Assembly (NCBI GenBank): GCA_003482455.1
Contig: DMYW01000064.1
Coordinates: 31,614-95,613 of the forward strand
Length of the DNA stretch: 64,000 nt
Direction: 5' to 3'
Source of the DNA: Rheinheimera sp.
GTDB lineage: Bacteria; Pseudomonadota; Gammaproteobacteria; Enterobacterales; Alteromonadaceae
This document shows, one piece after another, positions 45,280 through 52,623 of the stretch. The notes beneath the pieces were generated by a model. That model was given only the letters and a program-made list of their open reading frames with translations, did no database searches and was not told the origin of the DNA. A program made the position numbers and the translations under genes. The number at the start of each line of letters is the position of its first letter. Position 1 is the first letter of the stretch.

Positions 45280-46677
45280 TTATAAACTCGATACGTCAAC
45301 AAATTTACCGGCGATAGCAGCGGCAGCGGCCATGGCAGGGCTGACTAAATGGGTGCGAGCACCGCGGCCTTGGCGACCTTCAAAGTTGCGATTAGAAGTG
45401 GAGGCGCAGCGCTGGCCGGCATCAACGCGGTCATCGTTCATGCCCAAACACATCGAACATCCTGGCTCGCGCCACTCAAACCCTGCGGCTTTAAAGGTAT
45501 CGGCTAACCCTTCAGCTTCGGCTTGGCGTTTGACCATGCCAGAACCTGGCACCACCAACGCCCGTACGCCTGCCGCCACTTGGCGACCGGCGACCACAGC
45601 TGCCGCGGCGCGTAAATCTTCAATCCGGCTGTTGGTGCACGAGCCGATAAACACCACATCAACGGCGACGTCGGATAACTTCTGGCCTGCTGCCAAGCCC
45701 ATGTATTGCAAGGCGCGACGGGCAGCGTCGGCTTTGATCAGGTCGGTGAAAGCTTCAGGGCCTGGCACCGGTTGGTCGATGGCGATCACTTGCTCTGGAC
45801 TGGTGCCCCAGGTTACTTGTGGCCGAATATCTTCGCCTTTTAACGTCACTACTTTGTCAAACTCGGCGTCTGCGTCGCTAAACAGCGATTGCCAATAGGC
45901 CACAGCGGCGTCCCAATGGGCGTCAGTTGGCGCAAAACGACGGCCTTTCATGTAGGCGATGGTGATGTCATCTGGCGCGATTAAGCCGGCTTTGGCACCC
46001 ATTTCGATGCTCATATTGCACAGCGTCATGCGGCCTTCCATCGACATAGCGCGAATGGCGTCGCCACAAAACTCGGCCACATAGCCGTTACCGCCGGCAG
46101 TGCCTAACACGCCGATAATGGCTAAGATCACATCTTTTGGCGTCACATAGGCCGCTAATTTGCCGGTGATCTCTACTTTTAACGTGCGAGCCCGCTGTTG
46201 CGGCAGCGTCTGAGTTGCCAGCACGTGTTCGACTTCCGACGTGCCAATACCAAAGGACAAAGCCCCAAACGCACCGTGGGTGGACGTGTGCGAATCACCG
46301 CAAACAATCACCATGCCTGGCTGGGTTAACCCAAGCTCTGGGCCAATCACGTGCACTATGCCTTGGTCCGGGTGATGCAAGTCCAGCAGTTCAATGCCGT
46401 TTTCGGCGCAGTTGGCGGCGAGGGCTTCCAGCTGTTTGCGCGAGGTTTCGCCGGCGGCGTCGTAACTACGCACTTGAGTCGAGGTGTTATGGTCCATGGT
46501 GGCGAAGGTTAAGTCGGGGCGACGCACCTTGCGCTTGGCCTGACGCAGGCCAGCAAAGGCTTGCGGACTGGTCACTTCGTGAATTAAATGGCGGTCTACA
46601 AACAACAGATCCGTGCTGCCGTTTAACGCTCCGACCACATGGCTTTGGTAAATCTTCTGATATAAGGTCTTGCCCAT
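45280..46677 (-). CDS. leuC: 3-isopropylmalate dehydratase large subunit
   Basis: 465 residues from ATG 46677 (GGAG upstream); the in-frame extension to 46749 would overlap leuB. Aconitase-type [4Fe-4S] enzyme: VCGDSHTSTHGAFGALSFGIGTSEVEHVLATQ with the first cluster Cys region, VFIGSCTNSRIEDLRAAA (cluster Cys) and EPGCSMCLGMNDD (the two further Cys). Pairs with LeuD; needs iron-sulphur supply. 10-bp spacing on both sides of the cluster shows a compact operon. Confidence 0.98.
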   Translation of the reverse strand: MGKTLYQKIYQSHVVGALNGSTDLLFVDRHLIHEVTSPQAFAGLRQAKRKVRRPDLTFATMDHNTSTQVRSYDAAGETSRKQLEALAANCAENGIELLDLHHPDQGIVHVIGPELGLTQPGMVIVCGDSHTSTHGAFGALSFGIGTSEVEHVLATQTLPQQRARTLKVEITGKLAAYVTPKDVILAIIGVLGTAGGNGYVAEFCGDAIRAMSMEGRMTLCNMSIEMGAKAGLIAPDDITIAYMKGRRFAPTDAHWDAAVAYWQSLFSDADAEFDKVVTLKGEDIRPQVTWGTSPEQVIAIDQPVPGPEAFTDLIKADAARRALQYMGLAAGQKLSDVAVDVVFIGSCTNSRIEDLRAAAAVVAGRQVAAGVRALVVPGSGMVKRQAEAEGLADTFKAAGFEWREPGCSMCLGMNDDRVDAGQRCASTSNRNFEGRQGRGARTHLVSPAMAAAAAIAGKFVDVSSL

Positions 46678-46687
46678 GCTGTGCTCC

Positions 46688-47764
46688 TTAAGCGGCTTGC
46701 TGGCTAACGATGGCGTTGGCGATGGCGTCACCGACGTCTTTGGTGCCAAAACTGGACTCTGGGTTGATGTCGCGCGTGACGATGCCTTGTTCTAAACACT
46801 GCTCGACTGCGGCTTCAATGGCGCGCGCCGCCGCTTCTTCGCCACAGCTAAAGCGCAGCAGCAAAGCCAGCGATAGAATTTGCGCCACTGGGTTGGCAAT
46901 GCCTTTGCCAGCGATATCCGGCGCGCTGCCACCGGCCGGTTCGTATAAGCCAAACCCAGCGCCGTTTAAACTGGCGGATGGCAACAAACCTAAGGAGCCC
47001 GCGATCGCGGCTAATTCGTCCGATAAAATGTCGCCGAATAAGTTGTCACACAACAACACGTCAAACTGCTGCGGCGAGCGGATCAGTTGCATCGCCGCGT
47101 TGTCGATGTACATATGCTCCAGCGTGACGCTTGGATAGTCTTGGGCGACACGCGTCACCACTTCGCGCCACAACACGCTGGTGGCCAGCACGTTGGCTTT
47201 ATCAATGGAAGTCACTTTGTTGTGGCGTTTGCTGGCGGCGTCAAACGCCACGCGCGCGATGCGCTCAATTTCCGCCACGCTGTAAGTTTGCGTATCAAAG
47301 GCGGCCGTGTCGCTGCGGCCTTTTTCGCCAAAATAAATACCACCGGTCAGCTCGCGCACACACAAGATGTCCATGCCTTTGGAGCTGGTGCGTGGGTGAA
47401 TAGGTGATAACTCGGCAAAAGCTGGGTAAATTTTGCCTGGGCGTAAGTTGCAGAACAGATCAAAGGTTTTGCGAAGCGGCAATAACGAGGCGCGTTCTGG
47501 TTGTTGCGCAGGCGGTAAGCTGGTCCATTTCGGGCCACCGACCGAGCCAAATAAAATCGCGTCGCTGTCGCGGCACAGCGCTAAGGTGCTGGCAGGTAAA
47601 GCTTCGCCGTGTGCGTCGATAGCGGCGCCACCGACTAACGCGTCTTGGGTTTGCGCGTTAAAGCCAAAACGCTGCGCGGTCACACGCAGCACTTTTAACG
47701 CTTCGGCCATCACTTCGGGGCCGATACCATCGCCGGCTAACACGGCAATTTTGTAGGTTTTCAT
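46688..47764 (-). CDS. leuB: 3-isopropylmalate dehydrogenase
   Basis: 358 residues from ATG 47764 (MKTYKIAVLAGDGIGPEVM, the standard N-terminus); the GTG at 47776 lacks a proper ribosome-binding distance. NAD-dependent oxidative decarboxylation of 3-isopropylmalate. Substrate-binding LLPLRKTFDLFCNLRP, LTGGIYFGEKGR, metal-binding DNLFGDILSDELA and NAD-binding GSAPDIAGKGIANP are all present. Confidence 0.98.
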   Translation of the reverse strand: MKTYKIAVLAGDGIGPEVMAEALKVLRVTAQRFGFNAQTQDALVGGAAIDAHGEALPASTLALCRDSDAILFGSVGGPKWTSLPPAQQPERASLLPLRKTFDLFCNLRPGKIYPAFAELSPIHPRTSSKGMDILCVRELTGGIYFGEKGRSDTAAFDTQTYSVAEIERIARVAFDAASKRHNKVTSIDKANVLATSVLWREVVTRVAQDYPSVTLEHMYIDNAAMQLIRSPQQFDVLLCDNLFGDILSDELAAIAGSLGLLPSASLNGAGFGLYEPAGGSAPDIAGKGIANPVAQILSLALLLRFSCGEEAAARAIEAAVEQCLEQGIVTRDINPESSFGTKDVGDAIANAIVSQQAA

Positions 47765-47799
47765 CGTCTGTTCCACTGGTTTTTATGTTTGATCTTGTG

Positions 47800-47835
47800 G
47801 GCGCTGTGCCTGGTATTTCTAGTGGGCATAGCGCC
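47800..47835 (-). repeat. Hairpin in the leuA-leuB spacer
   Basis: GGCGCTGTGCC (47800-47810) pairs with GGCATAGCGCC (47825-47835), 11 bp with one G-U pair in the transcript. No T-run. It sits in the only long gap (122 bp) of the leu operon. Confidence 0.6.
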
Positions 47836-47886
47836 GAATTTGGTGTGCTGCAAGGCTGCTTGTTGCGGGCAGCCAGCGTGCACGAG

Positions 47887-49464
47887 TTATTTTTCACCGC
47901 CGATTAGCGCATCGCGGCGCGCTTGTTTCACAGCGTCGATGCGTTTGCTGCGTTCAATTAAATTCAGCACGTGCACATACGCCAGCACCGAGGCGCGGAC
48001 TATGTCGGTGGCTAAACCGGCGCCATGATAACGGCGGCCTTGGTGCTCGATAATGATGTCGACTTGGCCCAAGGCATTTTCACCTTCGCCTTTGGCTTGC
48101 AGGTTGTAGTCGACCATCTTGGCGTCTTCCAACTTGGCGATGCGGTGAATGGCTTGAAACGCCGCTTCGACTGGGCCATTGCCGGTGGCCGCTTCGGTGT
48201 AGGTGGTGTCGTCGACCATCAAGCCAACCGTGGCGCTCGCCACATGGCCGGTGTGGGTGCTGGAACTTAAGAACGACAACTTAAAGCGTTCGTCGTTGTC
48301 TTTTAAGTTTTCGAAAAACACCAAGGCTTCCAAGTCGTAGTCAAACACGCGGCCTTTTTGGTCGGCCAGCGCCAAGAAGGCTTGGTACACTTGGTCTAAG
48401 TCGTAATCGTCTTTGCTGTAACCCATTTCGCTTAAGCGATGGGAGATCACAGCGCGGCCCGAACGCGAGGTCAAATTCAGCTCGTTTTGGCGAATACCGA
48501 CTTGTTCCGGCGACATGATTTCATAGGTGTTTTGCGCTTTTAACACGCCATCTTGGTGAATGCCGGAGCTGTGGGCAAAGGCGTTTTCGCCAACAATCGC
48601 TTTGTTGGGCTGAATTGGCATGTGGCAGATTTGGCTGACCAAATGGCTGGAGCGGTAAATTTCGGTGGTTTTGATGTCGGTGTAAAAAGGCAAAAAATCA
48701 CCGCGAGTTTTGATGATCATCGCCACTTCTTCCAACGAACAGTTGCCTGCGCGCTCGCCGATGCCATTGACGGTACATTCGATTTGCCGCGCACCGGCTT
48801 GAATGGCGCTAATGGAGTTCGCCACTGCCAAGCCTAAGTCGTTGTGGCAATGCACCGAAATCCGCGCTTGGTCGATGTTCGGCACCTTGTGCATCAACTG
48901 GCTGATGATCTGGCCAAATTCGTTGGGAATGGTGTAGCCGACTGTATCTGGAATATTGATGGTGCTGGCGCCGGCTTTGATGGCGGCTTCGACAATGCGG
49001 CACAAGTCGTCAATGGGCGTGCGGCCGGCGTCTTCACAGGAAAATTCCACGTCATCGGTGTAACGGCGCGCATGCTGGATACAAGCGACGGCTTGTTCGG
49101 TGGCTTGCGCCAAGGTTTTGCGTAATTTGTATTGCAGGTGCAGCGGCGAGGTGGCGATAAAGGTGTGAATACGGCGGCGTTCGGCGTCTTTTAACGCCTC
49201 GCCACAGGCGTCGATGTCGGCAAACACCGCGCGCGACAAGCCGCAAATGATCGGCCCTTTGACACTTTGGGCAATCGCCTGCACCGAGGCGAAATCGCCA
49301 GGTGATGACACCGGAAAACCGACTTCCATGACATCGACGTTCAAGCGAGCGATCGCATGCGCCAACTGGATTTTTTGCTTGTGACTTAAGCTGGCACGCA
49401 GGGCTTGTTCGCCGTCACGTAACGTGGTGTCGAAGATCCAGATTTTGTCGTTTGCGCTGCTCAT
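47887..49464 (-). CDS. leuA: 2-isopropylmalate synthase
   Basis: 525 residues from ATG 49464 (GAGGAAC upstream; matches the usual start SSANDKIWIFDTTLRDGEQAL). Condenses acetyl-CoA and 2-oxoisovalerate, first step of leucine synthesis. DRE-TIM barrel with DTTLRDGEQ, SVHCHNDLGLAVANS (metal His), NGIGERAGN, and the C-terminal regulatory LeuA dimer domain (about 395-525) that binds the feedback inhibitor leucine. First structural gene, 57 bp after the attenuator. Confidence 0.98.
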   Translation of the reverse strand: MSSANDKIWIFDTTLRDGEQALRASLSHKQKIQLAHAIARLNVDVMEVGFPVSSPGDFASVQAIAQSVKGPIICGLSRAVFADIDACGEALKDAERRRIHTFIATSPLHLQYKLRKTLAQATEQAVACIQHARRYTDDVEFSCEDAGRTPIDDLCRIVEAAIKAGASTINIPDTVGYTIPNEFGQIISQLMHKVPNIDQARISVHCHNDLGLAVANSISAIQAGARQIECTVNGIGERAGNCSLEEVAMIIKTRGDFLPFYTDIKTTEIYRSSHLVSQICHMPIQPNKAIVGENAFAHSSGIHQDGVLKAQNTYEIMSPEQVGIRQNELNLTSRSGRAVISHRLSEMGYSKDDYDLDQVYQAFLALADQKGRVFDYDLEALVFFENLKDNDERFKLSFLSSSTHTGHVASATVGLMVDDTTYTEAATGNGPVEAAFQAIHRIAKLEDAKMVDYNLQAKGEGENALGQVDIIIEHQGRRYHGAGLATDIVRASVLAYVHVLNLIERSKRIDAVKQARRDALIGGEK

Positions 49465-49513
49465 ATGTTGTTCCTCGTTGCTGATTTTTTCACCTGTCAG
49501 GCCTTGAGGTAAC

Positions 49514-49546
49514 AAAAAACCCCGGCCTAAGCTCGGGGTTTTTTTG
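49514..49546 (-). terminator. leu operon attenuator
   Basis: On the minus strand AAACCCCGAG...CCGGGGTTTT forms a terminator stem with six Ts, between the leader peptide and leuA. Its 5' arm AAACCCCGAG (plus 49532-49541) is perfectly complementary over 10 bp to CTCGGGGTTT inside leuL (plus 49582-49591), giving the competing antiterminator. Confidence 0.92.
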
Positions 49547-49568
49547 CTGGATTTTGCTTAACGCAGAT

Positions 49569-49649
49569 TTACCAATGCACCAAACCCCGAGGTCCTTTGA
49601 GGAGCACGAGGAGGTTGAGAAGAATGGTAGCGGCGTTCAACTTGTTCAT
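49569..49649 (-). CDS. leuL: leu operon leader peptide
   Basis: 26 codons beginning MNKLNAAT and containing ILLNLLVLLKGPRGL, ending HW. Eight of 26 residues are leucine, with seven of them clustered in two or three pairs that lie upstream of the antiterminator arm. Slow decoding when charged tRNA-Leu is scarce would stall the ribosome there and favour the antiterminator, allowing leuABCD transcription. The CTC codon is used for most of the clustered leucines. Classical attenuation by layout; ribosome-binding site weak. Confidence 0.9.
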   Translation of the reverse strand: MNKLNAATILLNLLVLLKGPRGLVHW

Positions 49650-50057
49650 TTTTTGAATCTGTTGTTTTCTTTAGTTTTTATTTATCCAGCACCGCGATTT
49701 CAAATCGTTTCGTACTGGTGATTTTTTATTAGTACCACGGCATTTTTGGAAATGCAACAGTATAGATGGCTAAAACTTTACGACTTTGGTCGGGTGAATA
49801 ACTAACCGATTGATTTTATAGATAGATTTCTAGATGGCTAATTTGTCGCGCCGCAGCTTTATGCTGGACTTTTTCGAGCTGGTCTAGCAATAGGCAAGTA
49901 GCCATGCATCACTGCCGCTGAGGTGTCTTAAGCGGTGGGTGAATGGACGCGATAAGATAGCCGAGTGTGACTATGTCGAAACCTGCCGCAAACAGCAAAA
50001 TAACCAATAACAACAGTGTTTTAAGTAAATATGAAGCAGAAACAACAGGAAGATAAA
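49650..50057. other. Intergenic region leu promoter / tRNA-Leu
   Basis: 408 bp. Holds the leu promoter at 49729-49757 and, beyond it, about 300 bp of AT-rich DNA before the 3' end of tRNA-Leu with no open frame or terminator recognised. Confidence 0.6.
49729..49757 (-). promoter_or_regulatory. Candidate leu operon promoter
   Basis: Minus strand TTGCAT (plus 49752-49757) and TACTAA (plus 49729-49734), 17-bp spacer, 80 bp upstream of leuL. Confidence 0.55.
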
Positions 50058-50144
50058 TGGTGCCCGGGGCCGGACTTGAACCGGCACGGGGTTACCCCCG
50101 AGGGATTTTAAATCCCTTGTGTCTACCGATTTCACCACCCGGGC
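50058..50144 (-). tRNA. tRNA-Leu (anticodon UAA)
   Basis: 87 nt including encoded CCA. Acceptor GCCCGGG pairs with CCCGGGC, D-loop GAAATCGGTAGAC, anticodon arm GGGATT-TAA-AATCCC, long class II variable arm (CGGGGGTAACCCCG) and T-arm CCGG-TTCAAGT-CCGG. Near identical in layout to E. coli tRNA-Leu(UAA). Lies 500 bp from leuL, whose translation depends on charged tRNA-Leu, although that leader mainly uses CTC, read by another isoacceptor. Confidence 0.97.
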
Positions 50145-50478
50145 AGGATAGGATGTAGACGCGATGCGTGGGCAGGATTCTAGCGAGCCTTTTTCAGCCT
50201 GTCACTTATTTTATTGTGCAAATGAGCCGGAATAGGTTTGGTTGGCTTTTATTTCGCCAGTCGCGGCCATCGATGGCGAGATCAGGGCAAATTTGCCTGA
50301 TCAAAAGTGTGTAATTCGCTAGACTACAAGGTTAAATCGGGTTCGCATGGCCACAGTTTGTTGGGTGCCGCGCTCCATAGGTGCTGCACAAACTGCGTGC
50401 TGTCTACACGCAATGCCAAAGGGTGCGCGTGTATTGTTGACCTGAACCCGCACACCACCAACGTATTAGGGATCGCTC
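50145..50478. other. Divergent intergenic region tRNA-Leu / adenosine deaminase
   Basis: 334 bp. Contains the tRNA promoter (50177-50205) and a palindrome, GGCAAATTTGCC (50286-50297), extended by GATCA/TGATC arms with one unpaired G, that could be an operator for the adenosine deaminase gene. Confidence 0.6.
50177..50205 (-). promoter_or_regulatory. tRNA-Leu promoter
   Basis: Minus strand GTGACA (plus 50200-50205) and TAGAAT (plus 50177-50182), both 5/6 matches, 17-bp spacer, followed by a GC-rich discriminator typical of stringently controlled stable-RNA promoters. Confidence 0.75.
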
Positions 50479-51708
50479 ATGCCGTTTTATTCTGCTGATT
50501 TTATTAAAGAAATGCCAAAGTCGGACCTGCATCTGCACCTCGATGGCAGTTTGCGGCTGGATTCGCTGATCGAGATGGCGCGCAGCAGCAAGATCCAGTT
50601 GCCGTCCGACACAGTGCAAGGCATGCATGAGCTGGTATTCAAAGAACGTTATGCCAATTTGGGCGAGTATTTACACGGCTTTCAATACACCTGTGCTGTG
50701 CTGCGCGACCTAGAGCATTTGGAGCGGGCCGCTTATGAACTGGCCATCGACAATCAAAACGAAGGCGTCAATTACATCGAAGTGCGGTTTGCGCCGCAGT
50801 TGTTGATGGACGTGTCGCGTGGTATCGATTTTGACCGCGTCATGCACACGGTCAATAACGGCCTGAAACGCGCCATGCAAGAATACAATGCGCGGCCTGA
50901 GATCCAACAAGGTGACAAGCCGCCGTTTGCATACGGCATTATCAACTGCGCGATGCGGATGTTCTCGGGCAAAGGTTTTTCGCCTTATTACACCAACTTA
51001 TTCCAATTGATGCGTGATTTCGAGCCGATGCAGGTGATCAAACTGGCGGCGATGGAATTGGTGCGCGCCAGCGTGCGGTTGCGAGATGACGAAGGTGTGC
51101 CCATTGTTGCGCTAGATTTAGCCGGTCAAGAATCCGGCTACCCAGCGCATAATTTCAAAGAAGTGTATGAATTTGCCCATCAGCATTTTTTACTAAAAAC
51201 TCTGCATGCCGGCGAGGCATATGGTGCGGAGTCGGTGTTTGAGGCCATCACTGAATGTTATGCCGACCGCATCGGCCATGGCTATTCGATGTTTATCCCT
51301 GAGATGATCAAAGACCCAACCATAACCGACAAAGCCCGTTATATCCGTGAGTTGGCGTCTTATATTGCGGACAAGCGGATCGCGATTGAAGTCTGTTTGA
51401 CGTCCAACATTCAAACCAACCCGGCAATCACCGATATCAAACAGCATAAATTCAAAGACATGCTGGAAAACCGCATCGCCACTGTTATTTGCACCGACAA
51501 CCGCTTGGTCTCTAACACCAGCGTTTCGCAGGAATATCAGCTGGCGCTGGAGAATTTCGACATTCCCTTAAAGCGGCTGAAAGACATGGTGGCGTATGGC
51601 TTTAAGAAAAGCTTTTTCCCTGGCAGCTACGTCGAAAAACGTCTGTATGCCAAGCAATGCTTGGAATACTTCGACAAGGTAGCGCGCAAATACGGGTTTA
51701 TATATTAA
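50479..51708 (+). CDS. add: Adenosine deaminase family protein
   Basis: 409 residues, longer than typical bacterial Add (about 335 aa) by insertions around residues 130-180. Zinc and catalytic motifs: SDLHLHLDGSLR (two His ligands), KTLHAGEAYG (His ligand and catalytic Glu region), DRIGHGYS (His), and VICTDNRL (Asp). Converts adenosine to inosine, or a related deamination of a purine nucleoside. The insertions leave room for a different substrate such as a modified adenosine. Own terminator follows. Confidence 0.88.
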   Translation: MPFYSADFIKEMPKSDLHLHLDGSLRLDSLIEMARSSKIQLPSDTVQGMHELVFKERYANLGEYLHGFQYTCAVLRDLEHLERAAYELAIDNQNEGVNYIEVRFAPQLLMDVSRGIDFDRVMHTVNNGLKRAMQEYNARPEIQQGDKPPFAYGIINCAMRMFSGKGFSPYYTNLFQLMRDFEPMQVIKLAAMELVRASVRLRDDEGVPIVALDLAGQESGYPAHNFKEVYEFAHQHFLLKTLHAGEAYGAESVFEAITECYADRIGHGYSMFIPEMIKDPTITDKARYIRELASYIADKRIAIEVCLTSNIQTNPAITDIKQHKFKDMLENRIATVICTDNRLVSNTSVSQEYQLALENFDIPLKRLKDMVAYGFKKSFFPGSYVEKRLYAKQCLEYFDKVARKYGFIY

Positions 51709-51822
51709 ACAGCAGCCCTGTGAAGTGTCGGTCAAGCCGTCTGCTTTGACCATCTAGCCACAGTCGTGACACTTTTACGGTGGACGGCTGTGCCTTCCTG
51801 CCACGCCACCGCGAGTTTCTTC

Positions 51823-51857
51823 AACAACCCAGCCCAAATGCTGGGTTGTTCGTTTTT
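51823..51857 (+). terminator. Terminator after adenosine deaminase
   Basis: AACAACCCAGC/GCTGGGTTGTT, 11-bp stem, then CGTTTTTG. Confidence 0.88.
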
Positions 51858-51885
51858 GTTTTCTCACCAGCTATTCGGCGCTTTG

Positions 51886-51903
51886 TGTAGCAAAACTACA
51901 ACA
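51886..51903. promoter_or_regulatory. GlrR-like dyad 1 (weak)
   Basis: TGTA-GCAAAACTAC-AACA keeps TGT-N12-ACA of the enterobacterial GlrR pattern TGTC-N10-GACA, with the inner C and G changed. Confidence 0.35.
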
Positions 51904-51959
51904 GTGCAACTTATTGAAATACATAGAAAATTTTAATTATTCGCCTGGCTTGGCAGATC

Positions 51960-51977
51960 TGTCGCAAAAAAGATACA
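51960..51977. promoter_or_regulatory. GlrR-like dyad 2
   Basis: TGTC-GCAAAAAAGA-TACA, one mismatch to TGTC-N10-GACA. Confidence 0.5.
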
Positions 51978-52024
51978 GTCTAAGTTATTGATATATATAA
52001 ATAATATTTTTAGGTGACTTTGGC

Positions 52025-52042
52025 TGTTGCCAATTAGCGACA
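52025..52042. promoter_or_regulatory. GlrR-like dyad 3
   Basis: TGTT-GCCAATTAGC-GACA, one mismatch to TGTC-N10-GACA, within the longer palindrome GCTGT...ACAGC. About 130 bp before the predicted sigma54 start. Confidence 0.55.
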
Positions 52043-52136
52043 GCTTTGAAAGGTAGCAGGGCTTAGTTTTGGTAACTGAGTGACACTACGAAAATTAAAA
52101 TCAATAAAAACAATGAGATAGATAAGTAATTTAAAG

Positions 52137-52155
52137 TTGGCACGCAAACTGCTTT
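52137..52155 (+). promoter_or_regulatory. Sigma54 (-24/-12) promoter
   Basis: TTGGCACGCAAACTGC has GG (52139-52140) and GC (52151-52152) exactly 10 bp apart; TTGGCACG is a perfect -24 element, -12 is CTGCT against TTGCT. Predicted start near 52164. Confidence 0.8.
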
Positions 52156-52275
52156 AACTCTGGCATGCAGGTAAATAACGCAAGTGATACTCGGAGTTCC
52201 ACTTCCGTTTTTTACCTGAAACCCTAGGTTCAAAGTTTAGAGCCGGATGATGTAACCCGGCAAATGAGGTGCAAT

Positions 52276-52470
52276 ATGGACACATTTTTAATCGCTGCAG
52301 TCGCTTTTTTCGTGGTTAACGCTTTAGTGTTCGTCGCTTATTTACGCAAGATTGATGTTAACGGTGATGCCGTGCGCAAGTTGGAAAAAGATCAATTCAC
52401 CGCTGCTTACAACCGTCAATCGGCGAAAGCTCGCAAAGCGCGTTCTTCAGCGGCAACAGCCAACGCGTAA
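52276..52470 (+). CDS. Small single-pass membrane protein, 64 residues
   Basis: Not recognised as a named family. From ATG 52276 with GAGGTG just upstream: an N-terminal membrane helix (about 2-24, FLIAAVAFFVVNALVFVAY), then a basic helical tail (LRKIDVNGDAVRKLEKDQ...SAKARKARSS). N-out/C-in by the positive-inside rule. Preceded by a sigma54 promoter and GlrR-like sites and closed by its own terminator, so it is a regulated single-gene unit; a role in envelope stress is inferred from that control. Confidence 0.75.
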   Translation: MDTFLIAAVAFFVVNALVFVAYLRKIDVNGDAVRKLEKDQFTAAYNRQSAKARKARSSAATANA

Positions 52471-52485
52471 TCCACGAAACTTCTG

Positions 52486-52513
52486 AAAAACCGGCTCCCA
52501 GCCGGTTTTTTTA
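52486..52513 (+). terminator. Terminator after the small membrane protein
   Basis: AAAACCGGCT-CCC-AGCCGGTTTTTTT. Confidence 0.92.
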
Positions 52514-52623
52514 TGTCCGTCATTTGGCATGTCAGCCATTAATTCTTCACGAAACCATTCAAAAGTTATTTATAAGTTTCGATGCTTGATGTTATTGTTA
52601 ATTTAACGTGATTTTTCTAGCGA

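Larger units (their letters stand above)
51709..52275. other. Regulatory intergenic region upstream of the small membrane protein
   Basis: 567 bp with a terminator (51823-51857), an AT-rich middle, three GlrR-like dyads (51886, 51960, 52025) and a sigma54 promoter (52137-52155). No coding frame recognised before 52276. Confidence 0.75.
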
